DNA of 64,000 nucleotides from G963662655 sp963666875. GTDB lineage: Bacteria > Cloacimonadota > Cloacimonadia > Cloacimonadales > JAIOQZ01. Shown in pieces: positions 48,003-56,434 of the stretch. The notes under the pieces were generated by a model, which was not told the DNA's origin, made no database searches, and was given only the letters and a program-made list of their open reading frames with translations. Every line of letters begins with the position of its first letter. Position 1 is the first letter of the stretch. Position numbers and translations under genes: made by a program. The stretch is taken from contig CAXXPU010000019.1 in NCBI GenBank assembly GCA_963666875.2, positions 496,001 through 560,000 of the forward strand. The letters run 5' to 3'.

Positions 48003-48452
48003 ATGCTGCTCTACGACGGCTTTCGCATCATCTCCATCGCAGTCGGCGTGTACTCCGGATTCGTCGTCGAGAACGGTGTGATCGACTACCAGCCGCAGCG
48101 GAAGTATCGCGTGGAAAAGCAGTGTGCCTTCGACCCCACCATCCTCATCCGGCGCGAGCCATACAACGAGGACTCCATCGAGTGCGAGGCGTACTTGCCT
48201 GCGACGCAATATGACGAGCTGTACGGCATCCTGAGCGGCGCAGACCAGCTCTACATCGAGTTCGACGCCGGGTCGGGAACGCTGCAATTCCCGGTCGTGA
48301 TCGACAAACTGCCCAAGCTCGAGGACGACGCTCGCTCGCACCGCAGCCGCATAAAATTCACCCTCACCAGCATCTACAAACAGCTTTCGCCCATTGACTT
48401 CGACAGCGTGTTCGGCTACGGTAACGGCTGGGGCGACTGCTGGGGATTTTAG
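48003..48452 (+). CDS. Phage tail-region protein of unknown function
   Basis: A 149-residue protein (MLLYDGFRIISIAVGVYSGF ... FGYGNGWGDCWGF). Not recognised. Mostly beta-rich, no signal peptide. GGGAG precedes the ATG. Eight bases separate it from the tail-fibre gene, so they are co-transcribed. Likely a small tail or baseplate protein by context. Confidence 0.55.
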   Translation: MLLYDGFRIISIAVGVYSGFVVENGVIDYQPQRKYRVEKQCAFDPTILIRREPYNEDSIECEAYLPATQYDELYGILSGADQLYIEFDAGSGTLQFPVVIDKLPKLEDDARSHRSRIKFTLTSIYKQLSPIDFDSVFGYGNGWGDCWGF

Positions 48453-48460
48453 GAGGACGC

Positions 48461-49321
48461 ATGCCCGAAACCACCAATTTCAACCTCTACAAGCCGGTCG
48501 CCGGGGAGTCGGGATGGGCCGCCCCGCTCAACGGCAACTTCGACACGATCGACGCGCTGCTGTACTCGCATCAGACCAGCATCGACGGTCACACCGGCAC
48601 CGGCACCAACAAGCACAACGCAGAGCAGATCCGCACCTCGGACGGCTCGGATGTGCAGTCGACGCTGGCGGCCAAAGCCAGCCTGCACCACTCGCACCAA
48701 GCGGACGACATCATCTTGCCGGACAACAACGATATCGGCCATCACATCGACGATATCAACGACGCGATTCTTGTCCTGCAGAACGGCAAGGCGGACACAG
48801 AGCATGAACACTCCGAATACGCCCTGCAAACGGCTCTGGACACGATCGAGAACACGCTCGACCTGCTGCTGCCCGACCTCTGCTCGGTGACACTGAGCGT
48901 CGATGTGGTCAATCGCAGTGGCGGTATCCGAATCCTGTTCCACACGACGCCGACGGTGCACTTCTCGCAGGCTGAAATCCTCATCGAGAAGGACGGCGTG
49001 GAGGTGCATCACGAGACGGTTCTGAGCACGTCCGTGTTCATCGATGGAAGCGAACTGAGCGGTGTCGAGAACGGCGATGTGATCAACCTCTCGGTGACCC
49101 TCTACAGCGGCCTCAGCTCGAAGATCAAGAAAATCGACCACACCTACGCGACGACGACCTCGCCGCTCGAGGAGCGCATCGAGACCATCGAGACGCAACT
49201 CACCCTCGGCAACATCATCGACGCTTTCGCGCAAGATGAGGACGCGCTGCAGGTGTTGGCCAATGTGCTGCACTCCTCGAACACCCTTGCGCAGAAGGTC
49301 TCGGAGCTGATGCGGACGTGA
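48461..49321 (+). CDS. Phage tail fibre protein
   Basis: A 286-residue tail fibre. It opens PETTNFNLYKPVAGESGWAA ... NFDTIDALL, a start typical of short tail-fibre proteins. His-rich repeats follow (IDGHTGTGTNKHNAEQIRTS, SLHHSHQADDI) and coiled-coil heptads end the protein (LEERIETIETQLTLGNIIDA). It would form part of the receptor-binding fibre. AGGAGG lies 7 bases before the ATG. The stop overlaps the next start (GTGA). Confidence 0.75.
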   Translation: MPETTNFNLYKPVAGESGWAAPLNGNFDTIDALLYSHQTSIDGHTGTGTNKHNAEQIRTSDGSDVQSTLAAKASLHHSHQADDIILPDNNDIGHHIDDINDAILVLQNGKADTEHEHSEYALQTALDTIENTLDLLLPDLCSVTLSVDVVNRSGGIRILFHTTPTVHFSQAEILIEKDGVEVHHETVLSTSVFIDGSELSGVENGDVINLSVTLYSGLSSKIKKIDHTYATTTSPLEERIETIETQLTLGNIIDAFAQDEDALQVLANVLHSSNTLAQKVSELMRT

Positions 49322-49560
49322 AAACCATCCGCCAGAACACCGTGTGGGACCTGCTGAACCGCAAGACCAAACCGACGGTCTCCACAGACCGCGATATCGC
49401 CTTCGTGAAACCGATCTATTCCACTGTCGACGAGAAGGAAGACCTCGGTATCCACGACGAGAATCTCGTGCTGAGCGGTGCGGATTTTCCGCCGGAAGCA
49501 AAGCCCGGCCAAATGTTCATCAAAAATGGTAAACCCTACATATATAAGGAGCAAACATGA
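49318..49560 (+). CDS. Small phage tail-fibre accessory protein
   Basis: An 80-residue protein with a GTG start overlapping the tail-fibre stop (GTGA), in a chain of overlapping genes. KTIRQNTVWDLLNRKTKPTV opens it and PGQMFIKNGKPYIYKEQT closes it. Not recognised; probably a fibre or chaperone component. Its stop overlaps the next ATG (ATGA). Confidence 0.55.
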   Translation: MKTIRQNTVWDLLNRKTKPTVSTDRDIAFVKPIYSTVDEKEDLGIHDENLVLSGADFPPEAKPGQMFIKNGKPYIYKEQT

Positions 49561-49715
49561 CGCAAACCGAACTCTACCAGACCACCAAGCTGGAGCTGAC
49601 CAAGGAATATGAGCGGCTCCAGAGACTTATCCAGGAATCCCGCGAAAAGCTGCTCAAGACTGAGGGGGCGTTGCTGCTACTCGGTCGGCTCGAGCGTGAA
49701 GCGAAGGAGGCGTAA
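49557..49715 (+). CDS. Small coiled-coil protein, 52 aa, in the tail-fibre operon
   Basis: Begins MTQTELYQTTKLELTKEYER and ends LLGRLEREAKEA. Almost entirely helical with a heptad pattern. It is bounded by an ATGA overlap with the upstream gene and a TAATG overlap with the downstream gene, and GGAGC lies 4 bases before the ATG. The tight overlap on both sides supports a real gene. Function unknown; perhaps a tail-fibre assembly chaperone. Confidence 0.6.
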   Translation: MTQTELYQTTKLELTKEYERLQRLIQESREKLLKTEGALLLLGRLEREAKEA

Positions 49716-50191
49716 TGGCTGGCACATGGCAGGAAATCCTCGACTCCGGGCAACTCGGCGTCGCCAACGGCATCGCGCAGCTCGACGCTGACGGAAAACT
49801 GACTTCGACGCAGGTACCGCAGATCGAGCCCGGTCATATCACAGGTGTACTGCAGGCGAGCCAGATTCCCGACCTCGACGCATCCAAGATCACCACCGGC
49901 GTCTTCGTCGTGGATCGTGTACCAGACCTTGATGCCGCCAAGATCGCTACCGGCACCCTCGCCACAGACCGCATCCCAACGCTGGCGCAGAGCAAGATAT
50001 CCGGTCTGACGACGGCTCTTGCGGCCAAGGTCGAGACCCGAACCAAGATCAACGGTCACGCCTTGGAAGGCGATATCAAGCTCGAGACTACCGACATTAT
50101 CGCGGAGGTCACTGAACTGCCTGAAGAAGGTGTCATCGGGGAAGTCGTCGCATACGGCGGGAAGTTGTATGTGTGGAGTGGTGATAAGTAG
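49715..50191 (+). CDS. Phage tail fibre/collar repeat protein
   Basis: A 158-residue protein with repeats of the kind IPDLDASKITTGVF, VPDLDAAKIATGTL, IPTLAQSKISGL, typical of trimeric phage fibre shafts. The C-terminus (GVIGEVVAYGGKLYVWSGDK) is a short knob-like domain. Last gene of the tail block; the start overlaps the preceding stop (TAATG). A terminator follows 19 bases later. Confidence 0.72.
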   Translation: MAGTWQEILDSGQLGVANGIAQLDADGKLTSTQVPQIEPGHITGVLQASQIPDLDASKITTGVFVVDRVPDLDAAKIATGTLATDRIPTLAQSKISGLTTALAAKVETRTKINGHALEGDIKLETTDIIAEVTELPEEGVIGEVVAYGGKLYVWSGDK

Positions 50192-50210
50192 AATCGAAGG
50201 AAATCAACCG

Positions 50211-50239
50211 GCCTGCTCGACACGGGGCAGGCTATTTTT
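50211..50239 (+). terminator. Terminator of the phage tail block
   Basis: GCCTGC (50211-50216) pairs with GCAGGC (50227-50232), followed by TATTTTT. Confidence 0.75.
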
Positions 50240-50270
50240 CTGCTCAAAAACACCCATATAGTGCCATTGG

Positions 50271-50305
50271 TTTGGCAGAATTTGCCAGACCCGTGTCACT
50301 TCACA
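50271..50305. other. Prophage right end region
   Basis: Read inward on the minus strand, TTCTGCCAAACCAATGGCAC matches the left-end block TTCTGCCAAACTGGTGGCAC at 21131-21150. CGTGTCACTT occurs as a direct repeat at 21121-21130 and 50292-50301. The exact terminus could not be fixed. Confidence 0.55.
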
Positions 50306-50413
50306 ACCACAATTTCACCACATCATTTAAGAAAAATCGAAAAAGTATTTGACAGAAAGAGTAACGGTGTTATGGTTGACCCATACACTAAAACTGCTGC
50401 ATCGGAGGATACG

Positions 50414-51295
50414 ATGAAGGAACTGGTTATCGACAGCCTCAGCAAGACATACGCGAACGGTGTGCAAGCCCTGAAGAGCGTCACGCTGACCATTAAACCC
50501 GGGATGTTCGGTCTGCTTGGACCCAACGGTGCCGGAAAATCCACACTCATGCGCACCATCGCCACGCTACAGGAAGCGGATGAAGGCAGTATCCACATGA
50601 ACGGTATCGATGTGCTGCGCGACAAGCACGAAGTGCGCAAGATACTCGGTTTTCTGCCGCAGGAATTCGATTTCTATCCGAAGGTCACCGCGCTCAATCT
50701 GCTGGATCACTTCGCGGTGTTGAAGGGGATATCCAATCGTACGGAGCGCAAGGAGACCGTTGAAGCACTGCTGAAGAAGACAAACCTCTGGGATCACCGC
50801 AAGAAGAAACTCGGAGAATACTCCGGTGGAATGAAACAGCGTTTCGGCATCGCACAGTCGCTACTCGGTTCACCCGAACTGCTTATCGTCGATGAACCCA
50901 CCGCCGGACTGGATCCCAAGGAGCGCAACCACTTCCACAACCTGCTTTCCGAACTGGGCGAAAACATGATCGTGATCCTCTCGACCCACATCGTGGATGA
51001 CGTTCGTAACCTTTGTCAGGAAATGGCGATCATTCACAAGGGTCAGGTTGTGCTGGTGGAGAAACCGCACGAAGCCGTGGAGAAACTCATGGGTAAAATC
51101 TGGAAAGTCGAAATCGACAAAGACGACCTGGAAACCTATCAAGGGCAATATCAGATCATTTCACACCGTCTGTACGGTGGTCACCTGCTGCTGCACGCAT
51201 ACGCGGAAGAACACCCAGGGGACGGTTTCGTCGAGACGGAACCGACACTGGAAGACGTCTATTTCCACACCATCCCGACCAGTGAAATCGTATAG
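50414..51295 (+). CDS. ABC transporter ATP-binding protein
   Basis: A 293-residue ATPase subunit with Walker A GLLGPNGAGKSTLMRTIA at ~36, Q-loop FLPQEFDFYPKV, signature YSGGMKQRFGIAQSLLG, Walker B LLIVDEPTAGLD and switch His in ILSTHIVDDV. It resembles the CcmA/NatA-type ATPases paired with ABC-2 permeases. CGGAGG precedes ATG 50414; an open frame extends further upstream into the prophage end but has no ribosome site. It is followed 9 bases later by its membrane partner, a permease-peptidase fusion. Confidence 0.9.
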   Translation: MKELVIDSLSKTYANGVQALKSVTLTIKPGMFGLLGPNGAGKSTLMRTIATLQEADEGSIHMNGIDVLRDKHEVRKILGFLPQEFDFYPKVTALNLLDHFAVLKGISNRTERKETVEALLKKTNLWDHRKKKLGEYSGGMKQRFGIAQSLLGSPELLIVDEPTAGLDPKERNHFHNLLSELGENMIVILSTHIVDDVRNLCQEMAIIHKGQVVLVEKPHEAVEKLMGKIWKVEIDKDDLETYQGQYQIISHRLYGGHLLLHAYAEEHPGDGFVETEPTLEDVYFHTIPTSEIV

Positions 51296-51304
51296 GAGCT
51301 CTAT

Positions 51305-54300
51305 ATGAAAAACACTTTTGCCGGCTTCCTGGAAATCTTCCGTTTCGAGCTATCCTATCGGTTCAAATCGCGCATAACATGGATATTCTTCCTGGTGATG
51401 TTCGGGATTGGGCTTTTGGTCATGCTCTCCGCCACGGGTAAATTCGGCGCGATCACCGTCCAGATATCCGCGACCGGCGACAAGCTTCACCTCAACAGCC
51501 CGTATTTCCTATCGCTCCTCATCGGTCTCCTGAGTCTGTTCGGACTGTTCATCACCGCCTCGCTGATGGGAAACGCACTCTACCGCGACTACGAACGGCG
51601 CAGCTTCGCGTTGTTTTTCTCAAAACCAATCACGCGATTCAGTCTATTGATGGGTCGATTTTTCGCCAACCTGATCGTAGCGACATTCGTGATGACGGGC
51701 ATCGGCATCGGTTTCGGCATCGCCATGTTGTTTCCGGGACTCGATCCCGAGCTGTTCGGACCGTTCAGTTTGCACGCGTTCCTTCATCCGTATTATATCA
51801 ACGTGATTCCGAACATCCTGACCACAGGCGCTTTCTTCTTCGCGCTGGTCGTGTGGAAGAAGAAGATGATGCCGTTGTACGTTGGCGGGATCGTCCTTTT
51901 CATCGCGTATCTGATCGGCACGAACCTGATGGAAGCCACGCTGGAGACAAAGGACATCGCCGCAATACTCGATCCTTTCGGCTTCAACACAATGTTTCGT
52001 ATGACAGAATACTGGTCGGTTGCGGAGCAAAACACACGTTACTTGAGCTTCACCGGGATCTACCTTATCAATCGTCTGATCTGGTTCGCGTTCGCAGTCT
52101 CTATGCTGGCTCTGTCCTATTTCCGGTTCTCCATGACAGCATCGAAGTCGAAAAAGATCGTAAAAGCGGAAACCGAGTCCGAAGCGATCCTTGTGTCCTC
52201 GATCGCGCTTCCGCATCCGGTGAAAAACTTCTCGTTGCGCAACACCATGCAGCAGATTTTCAGCTTCGCCCGCATGGAAGCAAAGACCATCCTGCAAAGC
52301 TCCGGATTCATCGTTATCACTATCGCCGGCATATTCCTCTTCGTACAGAGTGTTATCTATACAGGCTCAATCTACGGTACACCGTTACTGCCCGTCACAT
52401 ACACGATCATCGGTGCTCTACACAGCCTTTTCATGCTTGTGGGAGTCATCCTGCTCACGATTTACGCCGGTGAACTTCTGTGGAGAGATCGCGAGCACGA
52501 GATGCACCTGCTGATCGATTCACAACCTGCCCGGACGTGGGTATATCTCATTTCAAAACTTGTTGCCGTGATTGTCATCCCGGTAACGTTGTGGCTCCTG
52601 ATTTCGCTGATCGGGCTGGGATCGCAGATCGTGCGGGGTTTCTTCGCAATCAATTTCGCTCTCTATTTCCAGTACTTCATCATAGAAGTACTCACTTTCA
52701 TCACGATCGCATGCATGGTGTTCCTGATCCATATTTTAATCAATCGCAAATTTGTCGCTCACTTGCTCGTCATTGGCTTTTATATTTTAGTCGGTTATCT
52801 CCCGCATTTTGGTCTGGAGCACACACTCTGGGGATACAACAACGATCCGGGAATACGTTTTTCGGACATGAACGGCTTCGGCGAATATTTGCCCGGCTAC
52901 ATCAGCTATCGTCTGCACTGGATAATTCTGATGGTCATCCTCGTTATCCTCTCCTACCTCTTCTTCGTGCGCGGTAGCGGCGAGAGCTTTATCAATCGTT
53001 TGAAAATCGCCCGGAAACGATTTCAAGGAAAGGTAAGAATCGTATCGGCAATACTGGTAGCTCTGGTACTCCTGTCCGGCGGCTGGATCATATACAACAC
53101 CTGCATCCTGAATGACTTTTCCACCTCCCGCGAGGATCAGAAGGACGCTTACGAATACGAGACGACATACGGGAAATACCGTGATGTGCCGCAGCCCAAG
53201 GTTACCGCGCTGGACTGGACGATCGACCTCTTTCCGTCCGATAATCGCGCTGACTTCATCGCCGATATGACGCTGAAGAACAAAACCAATATCCCCATCG
53301 ACTCGCTGCATATTCATGTCAGCCCCAATCTGGAGCTGAGAGAATTATCCCTCTCACAGAAATACGAAATGACCCATTACAACGAAAAGTTCGGCTATCG
53401 CATCTTCCGGCTCGACCCGCCGCTCCAACCGGGCGAGAATCTGACCATCCATTATGCAGCATCCTACGAGGAAAAGGGCTTCAAGGATGGCGGACCGGAC
53501 AACTGGCTCACGTATAACGGAACCTTCTTCACGATGGATCGCGCTCTTCCATCGTTCGGATATCAGGACGGATTCGAGTTGTCGTCCGACAAGTGGCGTC
53601 GGAAATTCGATCTGCCGCCCAAACCGCGCATGGCGGACGTCAACAACATGCAGGCGCGGATGTCCAACTACGTCTCGGACGACGGCGACTGGATCGACTA
53701 CCACGCGATCATCGGCACCGAAGCGGACCAGACCGCGCTGACCCCCGGCTACTTGCAAAAAGAATGGCAGAAGGACGGCAGACGCTACTTTGAATACACA
53801 ATGGACATGCCGATTCTCTATTACTTCCCGGTGATGTCGGCTCGCTACGAGGTGAAGCGCGACATGTGGGGTGACGTCGCGATCGAAATCTACTATGACA
53901 AACACCATCCCTACAATATCCAGCGCATGATCGACGGAATCAAGTCCACGCTCGACTACGGAAGCCGAAACTTCGGTCCATACCCGCACCGCGTGGTGCG
54001 CATTGCCGAGTTCCCGCGCTATCACGCCTACGCACAATCCTTCCCGACGCTGATTCCGTTCTCCGAATCGATCGGGTTCATCGCCAACGTCCGTGACGAC
54101 GACCTCGACTACCCCTTCTATGTCACGGCGCACGAGATGGGCCACCAGTGGTGGGCGCACGAGGTGATCGGTGGAAACGTGCAGGGGTCGGTCATGATGG
54201 CGGAAGCCTTCGCGCAATATACTGCCATGATGGTCATGAAAGAACACCTCGGACCGGAGAAGATGGACACCTACCTACGCTACGAGCTTGACGATTATCT

Positions 54301-54907
54301 GGATGGCCGGGGAACCGAGAGCAAGCGCGAGATGCCGCTCTACCTCGTCGAGAATCAGGCATACATCCACTACAACAAAGGCTCGCTGGCAATGTACGCC
54401 GCGCAGGATTACCTGGGCGAGAACGTCGTAAACCATACCCTGCAGGAATACATTCGTCTGACCGGCTATCAGGAGCCGCCCTATACCAACTCGCTCGAAT
54501 ACCTGGCGCTGCTCGATGCCGCCACACCCGATTCGCTCCAGACCACCATCGACGACCTCTTCCGTCACATCGTGCTCTACGACAACAAGGCGACCGAAGT
54601 CGAGGCGAACCAGCTCGACAGCGGCGAGTGGCAGGTCACATTGCAGTACAAGACGGCGAAGATCGTCTCCGACAGCCTCGGCGCTGGAACAACCGTTCCC
54701 ATGGACACCATGGTGGATGTCGGACTCTTCGCCGACAGCGACGGCGACGAACCCGGACGACCGATCTACTTGCAGAAACAGCGTCTCGAAGACTCCGAAG
54801 GCACGATCACTCTCGTCGTCAGCGAGAAGCCAGACCTCGCCGGCATCGATCCCTATCATATCCTGATCGATCCCAAGCCGTCCGACAACCTTATCAAAAT
54901 TCAGTAA
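51305..54907 (+). CDS. ABC-2 permease fused to an M1-family aminopeptidase
   Basis: A 1200-residue membrane protein. Residues ~1-570 hold two ABC-2-type sets of six helices (FELSYRFKSRITWIFFLVMF; FARMEAKTILQSSGFIVITI). After a further helix at ~585-600 the remainder faces the periplasm. Its M1 zinc-peptidase core has HEMGHQWW at 943-950 and the downstream zinc Glu in MMAEAFAQYTAMM, plus the YNKGSLAMYAAQDYLG helix. Annotated homologues are called ABC transporter permease/M1 aminopeptidase. It may export peptides or proteins and trim them, or sense envelope peptides. Its partner ATPase is directly upstream. The ribosome site AGGAG lies 6 bases before the ATG. Confidence 0.88.
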   Translation: MKNTFAGFLEIFRFELSYRFKSRITWIFFLVMFGIGLLVMLSATGKFGAITVQISATGDKLHLNSPYFLSLLIGLLSLFGLFITASLMGNALYRDYERRSFALFFSKPITRFSLLMGRFFANLIVATFVMTGIGIGFGIAMLFPGLDPELFGPFSLHAFLHPYYINVIPNILTTGAFFFALVVWKKKMMPLYVGGIVLFIAYLIGTNLMEATLETKDIAAILDPFGFNTMFRMTEYWSVAEQNTRYLSFTGIYLINRLIWFAFAVSMLALSYFRFSMTASKSKKIVKAETESEAILVSSIALPHPVKNFSLRNTMQQIFSFARMEAKTILQSSGFIVITIAGIFLFVQSVIYTGSIYGTPLLPVTYTIIGALHSLFMLVGVILLTIYAGELLWRDREHEMHLLIDSQPARTWVYLISKLVAVIVIPVTLWLLISLIGLGSQIVRGFFAINFALYFQYFIIEVLTFITIACMVFLIHILINRKFVAHLLVIGFYILVGYLPHFGLEHTLWGYNNDPGIRFSDMNGFGEYLPGYISYRLHWIILMVILVILSYLFFVRGSGESFINRLKIARKRFQGKVRIVSAILVALVLLSGGWIIYNTCILNDFSTSREDQKDAYEYETTYGKYRDVPQPKVTALDWTIDLFPSDNRADFIADMTLKNKTNIPIDSLHIHVSPNLELRELSLSQKYEMTHYNEKFGYRIFRLDPPLQPGENLTIHYAASYEEKGFKDGGPDNWLTYNGTFFTMDRALPSFGYQDGFELSSDKWRRKFDLPPKPRMADVNNMQARMSNYVSDDGDWIDYHAIIGTEADQTALTPGYLQKEWQKDGRRYFEYTMDMPILYYFPVMSARYEVKRDMWGDVAIEIYYDKHHPYNIQRMIDGIKSTLDYGSRNFGPYPHRVVRIAEFPRYHAYAQSFPTLIPFSESIGFIANVRDDDLDYPFYVTAHEMGHQWWAHEVIGGNVQGSVMMAEAFAQYTAMMVMKEHLGPEKMDTYLRYELDDYLDGRGTESKREMPLYLVENQAYIHYNKGSLAMYAAQDYLGENVVNHTLQEYIRLTGYQEPPYTNSLEYLALLDAATPDSLQTTIDDLFRHIVLYDNKATEVEANQLDSGEWQVTLQYKTAKIVSDSLGAGTTVPMDTMVDVGLFADSDGDEPGRPIYLQKQRLEDSEGTITLVVSEKPDLAGIDPYHILIDPKPSDNLIKIQ

Positions 54908-54932
54908 TCCTCCCCACTCTCATAAATCCCCA

Positions 54933-54963
54933 GGAAACCCGCCCTCCCGCGGGTTTCCTTCTT
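54933..54963. terminator. Terminator after the ABC operon
   Basis: GGAAACCCGC (54933-54942) pairs with GCGGGTTTCC (54949-54958), followed by TTCTTCCT. Confidence 0.8.
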
Positions 54964-55029
54964 CCTATGTAGCGTTCGACCTCCGGGCGAACCTCCCTCG
55001 GTCGAAACATGCGATATACCATCACCTCC

Positions 55030-55160
55030 GCACAGCAGATTCGTTTGTTTCGCACTGCTCGCGTGGTGTTTCACACATTTATTCTCGTGTCCGGTAGTAC
55101 AAATGTGTGGTATATCCACGCGAGCAGCGCGACCGGACGAAGATGCGTGCGGATGGGCAC
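55030..55160. repeat. Structured intergenic repeat, copy 1
   Basis: CTCGCGTGG ... CACACATTT ... loop TATTCTCGTGTCCGGTAG ... AAATGTGTG ... CCACGCGAG forms nested perfect stems. After it comes a conserved tail CGGACGAAGATGCGTGCGG. The copy at 62765-62885 keeps the loop and tail but has different outer-stem bases that still pair fully. No coding capacity. A small RNA or a REP-type element are both possible. Confidence 0.65.
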
Positions 55161-55257
55161 CGGAGAAAAAACAAACATTCGGAAGACCTCGCTTTCCTCG
55201 GACACTCGGAAGTTTGTTTTTCCTCGACAACCTTCGGCGCTGATTTTCAATGCCCTC

Positions 55258-56013
55258 ATGGATACATTCGAAAACTTACTGAAGAACAACCGTATCATCC
55301 TGCTGGACGGCGGCTGGGGATTCCAGTTGATGGACACCGACTGCCCGGAACGCTTCAATCTGGAGCAGCCGGATCGTGTACTATCGATCGCGCAGTCGTA
55401 CGTCGATGCCGGAAGCATGATCATCGGCACCAACACATTCGGCGGTAAATGGCCACGTATTGCCGTGCGGCTTTCGAAACAGGCAGCCGGAGACCGTTGC
55501 CTGGTCAGCGGAACGATCGGACCGATGAATGACTACGACACATACTTTGAACAGGCAGCCATCTTATCCGAGTGCCTCGTCGATCTACTTACAGTCGAGA
55601 CTTTACGCGATCCTGCCGAAGCGGCGACGGCGGTAAGAGCTTGCCGTAACGCTTCGAAGCTGCCCGTTGTCTGCACACTCTCTCCGTTGGACGAGGATGC
55701 AGCAGTCGTCGTTCGTGGCTGTGAAGCGGCGTTGAAGGAAGGCGCGAGCGCGATCGGCGTTAACTGCGGAAACGGTCCGGAAGCACTTCTTCCCTACGTC
55801 GAACCGCTGGTGAAAGCCTTCCCGGGCGTACCAGTGGTATTCAAACCCAACGCCGGCCTACCGCTGAATAGTGTTTATCCGGTTTCGACTGGACAGTTTA
55901 TCGAAGCAGTAGAAAAAGCGATCGAAATGGGCGCGAGGATGGTCGGTGGCTGTTGCGGAGTGGACGCCGGGATGATTCGCGCACTGAGAAGGAGGATCGA
56001 TGAACGTCGATAG
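55258..56013 (+). CDS. Homocysteine S-methyltransferase-like protein, short form
   Basis: A 251-residue protein of the homocysteine methyltransferase/MetH N-domain family, which moves methyl groups onto homocysteine using zinc. Visible marks are ILLDGGWGFQLMDTD at the start, IGTNTFGG, SGTIGP, GVNCGNGPEALLPYV (zinc Cys), VFKPNAGLP, and GGCCGV (the other two zinc Cys). Relatives are usually ~290-310 residues; the segment after NTFGG is about 40 residues short. ATG 55258 follows the repeat copy 1; a longer frame from 55009 runs through that repeat and is not credible. Overlaps the next gene by 14 bases. Methyl donor unknown. Confidence 0.75.
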   Translation: MDTFENLLKNNRIILLDGGWGFQLMDTDCPERFNLEQPDRVLSIAQSYVDAGSMIIGTNTFGGKWPRIAVRLSKQAAGDRCLVSGTIGPMNDYDTYFEQAAILSECLVDLLTVETLRDPAEAATAVRACRNASKLPVVCTLSPLDEDAAVVVRGCEAALKEGASAIGVNCGNGPEALLPYVEPLVKAFPGVPVVFKPNAGLPLNSVYPVSTGQFIEAVEKAIEMGARMVGGCCGVDAGMIRALRRRIDERR

Positions 56014-56434
56014 CATTCAGGAACTCTTGCAGTCGTCCATCTCACCGGTGGTGCTGATTTCTGGCATCGGATTGCTGCTGCTCTCCATGACTAACCGGAT
56101 CGGTCGCGTGATCGACCGCGTACGGCAACTGACGGACGAAAAAAGGATTGTCGAACCCGGGATGGAGCGCATGCTGCACATGCAGATCGAGAACCTCTAT
56201 AAACGCGCGAAGAATCTCCGATCGGGGATTCTCCTGATGATCGGATCGGTGCTGATGGCGGCGCTGATTATCATCACGCTGTTCGCAGGCCGGCTTTTCG
56301 AGCTTCCCATCACCGTGATCATCGTGCTGGAATTCTTCCTGTGCCTGGCAGCGCTAATCGCGTCGTTGCTGTACTATATCAAGGATATCGGACTGACGCT
56401 CAAAGCGCTCGATTACAAGATCGACATCAATTGA
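56000..56434 (+). CDS. DUF2721 membrane protein
   Basis: A 144-residue inner-membrane protein. The N-terminal helix ISPVVLISGIGLLLLSMTNR with the following R-x-x-R-x-I-D-R basic stretch is the DUF2721 signature. Two further helices lie at ~78-98 and ~105-127. Function unknown. AGGAGG within the upstream gene's last codons serves as ribosome site, so the pair is coupled. Its 3' end overlaps the convergent hydrolase gene by 8 bases. Confidence 0.8.
   Translation: MNVDSIQELLQSSISPVVLISGIGLLLLSMTNRIGRVIDRVRQLTDEKRIVEPGMERMLHMQIENLYKRAKNLRSGILLMIGSVLMAALIIITLFAGRLFELPITVIIVLEFFLCLAALIASLLYYIKDIGLTLKALDYKIDIN

Larger units (their letters stand above)
21111..50305. mobile_element. Fragmented Mu-like transposable prophage
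   Basis: The left end region (21121-21150, CGTGTCACTTTTCTGCCAAA then CTGGTGGCAC) and the right end region (50271-50301) share the inverted block TTCTGCCAAAC-x5-GGCAC. Inside, phage genes appear in Mu order: repressor, Ner-like, MuA, MuB, terminase, gpF head protein, tail-fibre cluster. The portal, capsid, tape-measure and most tail genes are missing. About 3 kb (25.4-28.5) and 16.6 kb (30.8-47.5) of unrelated DNA sit in the gaps. No 5-bp target duplication could be found, so exact ends are uncertain. Confidence 0.65.

Noticed and set aside
21111..50305. CGTGTCACTT direct repeat as an attachment-site or target duplication of the prophage
   Set aside because: It lies at different distances from the inverted end blocks on the two sides and is too long for a Mu-type 5-bp duplication; kept only as an unexplained repeat.
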